The notes under the pieces were generated by a model, which saw only the letters and a list, made by a program, of their open reading frames with translations, had not been told where the DNA came from and ran no database searches. Source: UBA5734 sp964499985 (GTDB lineage: Bacteria > Bacillota > Clostridia > Saccharofermentanales > UBA5734). From it: a DNA stretch of 14,394 bases. Positions 14,090-14,394 of this stretch are shown here, in pieces (the first letter of the stretch is position 1; the number at the start of each line of letters is the position of its first letter). The DNA lies in contig CAZCMX010000052.1 in assembly GCA_964499985.1 (NCBI GenBank), positions 1 through 14,394 of the forward strand, in the 5' to 3' direction. The position numbers and the translations under genes were made by a program.

Positions 14090-14232
14090 ACAATCGGCAG
14101 GTCTTCCGGCTACAGAGCACACGCTCCCGGCGCCTTCCCAGGGTCCATCCCCCAGTGGCTACAGCCGGCAGCAAACTCATGACGGCGGCGGGACCGCGCG
14201 GGATTTCCACCCTGCTTCCCTGGACCGATGTG
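14090..14232 (-). ncRNA. Cobalamin (adenosylcobalamin-type) riboswitch in the nrdDG leader
   Basis: Read on the minus strand the conserved order of the family is present: GGGAAGCAGGGTGGAAATCC, then CGGTCCCGCCGCCGTCATGAG, then GCCACTGG and CTGGGAAGGC, and last the B12 box GCCGGAAGACCTGCC. A closing P1 stem is visible as ACATCGG at the 5' end against CCGATTGT at the 3' end. The aptamer lies upstream of nrdD in the same direction. Known: these switches bind cobalamins and turn genes off, including B12-independent isozymes. Inference: here they lower nrdDG expression when B12 is plentiful, which would imply a B12-dependent class II reductase elsewhere in the genome. Confidence 0.93.
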
Positions 14233-14233
14233 C

Positions 14234-14249
14234 TTACAAGATGTAGTTG
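14234..14249. promoter_or_regulatory. NrdR box, promoter-distal copy (weaker)
   Basis: TTACAAGATGTAGTTG keeps every core position of the NrdR consensus acaCwAtATaTwGtgt (C, W, A, A, T, T, W, G). Its ACAAGAT lies exactly 31 bp from the ACAAGAT of the second box, the three-turn spacing known for paired NrdR sites. NrdR is an ATP-cone repressor of ribonucleotide reductase genes. Confidence 0.7.
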
Positions 14250-14264
14250 TTAAACAACAAACCA

Positions 14265-14280
14265 GCACAAGATCTTGTGC
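14265..14280. promoter_or_regulatory. NrdR box, promoter-proximal copy, inside a perfect 20-bp palindrome
   Basis: GCACAAGATCTTGTGC matches the NrdR core and is the centre of the perfect palindrome CAGCACAAGATCTTGTGCTG (14263-14282). It starts just downstream of the predicted -10, so a bound repressor would cover the transcription start. A smaller inverted repeat, GTTGTT-(A/T)-AACAAC (14246-14258), lies between the two boxes. Confidence 0.8.
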
Positions 14281-14288
14281 TGATTGTC

Positions 14289-14317
14289 ATTGTAGCGGAT
14301 CTTTTCAGGTCCTGCAA
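14289..14317 (-). promoter_or_regulatory. Predicted promoter of nrdDG
   Basis: Minus-strand TTGCAG, 17 bases, TACAAT (3 of 6 and 5 of 6 matches). The start would be near 14282, at the edge of the palindromic NrdR box and about 50 bases ahead of the B12 aptamer, giving a leader of roughly 310 bases. The -35 is weak, so another start nearer the boxes cannot be excluded. Confidence 0.5.
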
Positions 14318-14326
14318 GGAGAAATT

Positions 14327-14338
14327 TTTCAGCTGAAA
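14327..14338. other. 12-bp palindrome upstream of the nrdDG promoter
   Basis: TTTCAGCTGAAA, perfect dyad, about 10 bases upstream of the predicted -35. Could be a further operator; short enough that chance is possible. Confidence 0.3.
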
Positions 14339-14342
14339 TGAC

Positions 14343-14373
14343 GGGGGCGCGGGGTGCGGGGTGCGGGGCCGGG
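14343..14373 (+). other. G-quadruplex-type tract
   Basis: Five G-runs of 5, 4, 4, 4 and 3 on the plus strand, separated by CGC, TGC, TGC and CC. Four-G runs with three-base loops fit a stable intramolecular G-quadruplex. It lies upstream of the nrdDG promoter, on the strand opposite to the coding strand. The rest of the segment to base 14394 shows no gene. Confidence 0.6.
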
Positions 14374-14394
14374 CGGCGAGACTGGACACAGCCG

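Noticed and set aside
12071..14182. 703-codon open frame on the plus strand, antisense to nrdD and its leader
   Set aside because: It runs opposite to a fully conserved nrdD, crosses the B12 riboswitch and the nrdD start, and its translation has no recognisable domain. Long antisense frames are common in GC-rich genes with few rare codons.
1..14394. Possible mobile element, prophage, CRISPR or defence island
   Set aside because: No transposase, integrase, Cas, toxin-antitoxin or phage protein pattern was found in any frame, and all genes run in one direction with uniform composition.

Overview
The window reads as ordinary chromosome from a GC-rich, strictly or facultatively anaerobic member of the Bacillota (Clostridia-like), probably a metagenome or draft assembly. 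The reasons are strong GGAGG-type ribosome binding sites before most genes, an oxygen-sensitive class III ribonucleotide reductase, a clostridial-style NadA/MnmA/AmmeMemoRadiSam gene set, and a run of exactly 100 N inside a repeat. This placement is inferred from family resemblance, not from a marker gene. All eleven recognisable genes lie on the minus strand, so the biology reads from right to left. Gene density is high and no rRNA, tRNA, CRISPR array, insertion sequence or phage gene is visible.

Right end (about 11.27-14.39 kb): nrdD and nrdG, the anaerobic ribonucleoside-triphosphate reductase and its radical-SAM activase, overlap by 47 bases. They follow a 425-base leader that carries, in transcription order, a promoter, two NrdR-type boxes exactly 31 bp apart, a cobalamin (B12) riboswitch, and a hairpin that pairs the nrdD ribosome binding site with an upstream copy of its complement. 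This is the best-supported and most interesting part of the window: a B12-independent reductase that appears to be controlled both by nucleotide status (NrdR) and by B12 supply.

Middle (about 6.5-11.2 kb): mltG (septal/cell-wall lytic transglycosylase), an EamA-family permease, an acylphosphatase and a membrane-anchored AraC-type regulator form a tight cluster with gaps of 78, 36 and -11 bases behind one extended -10 promoter. Next comes a separately promoted gene for an exported PepSY-domain protein with 24-residue tandem repeats and a very acidic tail. The repeats contain the assembly gap. A dyad between the regulator gene and the PepSY promoter is a possible operator.

Left part (1-5.2 kb): a Cof-type HAD phosphatase with its own promoter, then the AmmeMemoRadiSam pair (a MEMO-AMMECR1 fusion followed by its radical SAM partner, a widespread system of unknown function), then mnmA (tRNA 2-thiolation) ending in a compact terminator, then the 5' part of nadA (quinolinate synthase), cut by the window edge. 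Several of these proteins (NrdG, AmrS, NadA) carry iron-sulfur clusters, which fits an anaerobic lifestyle.
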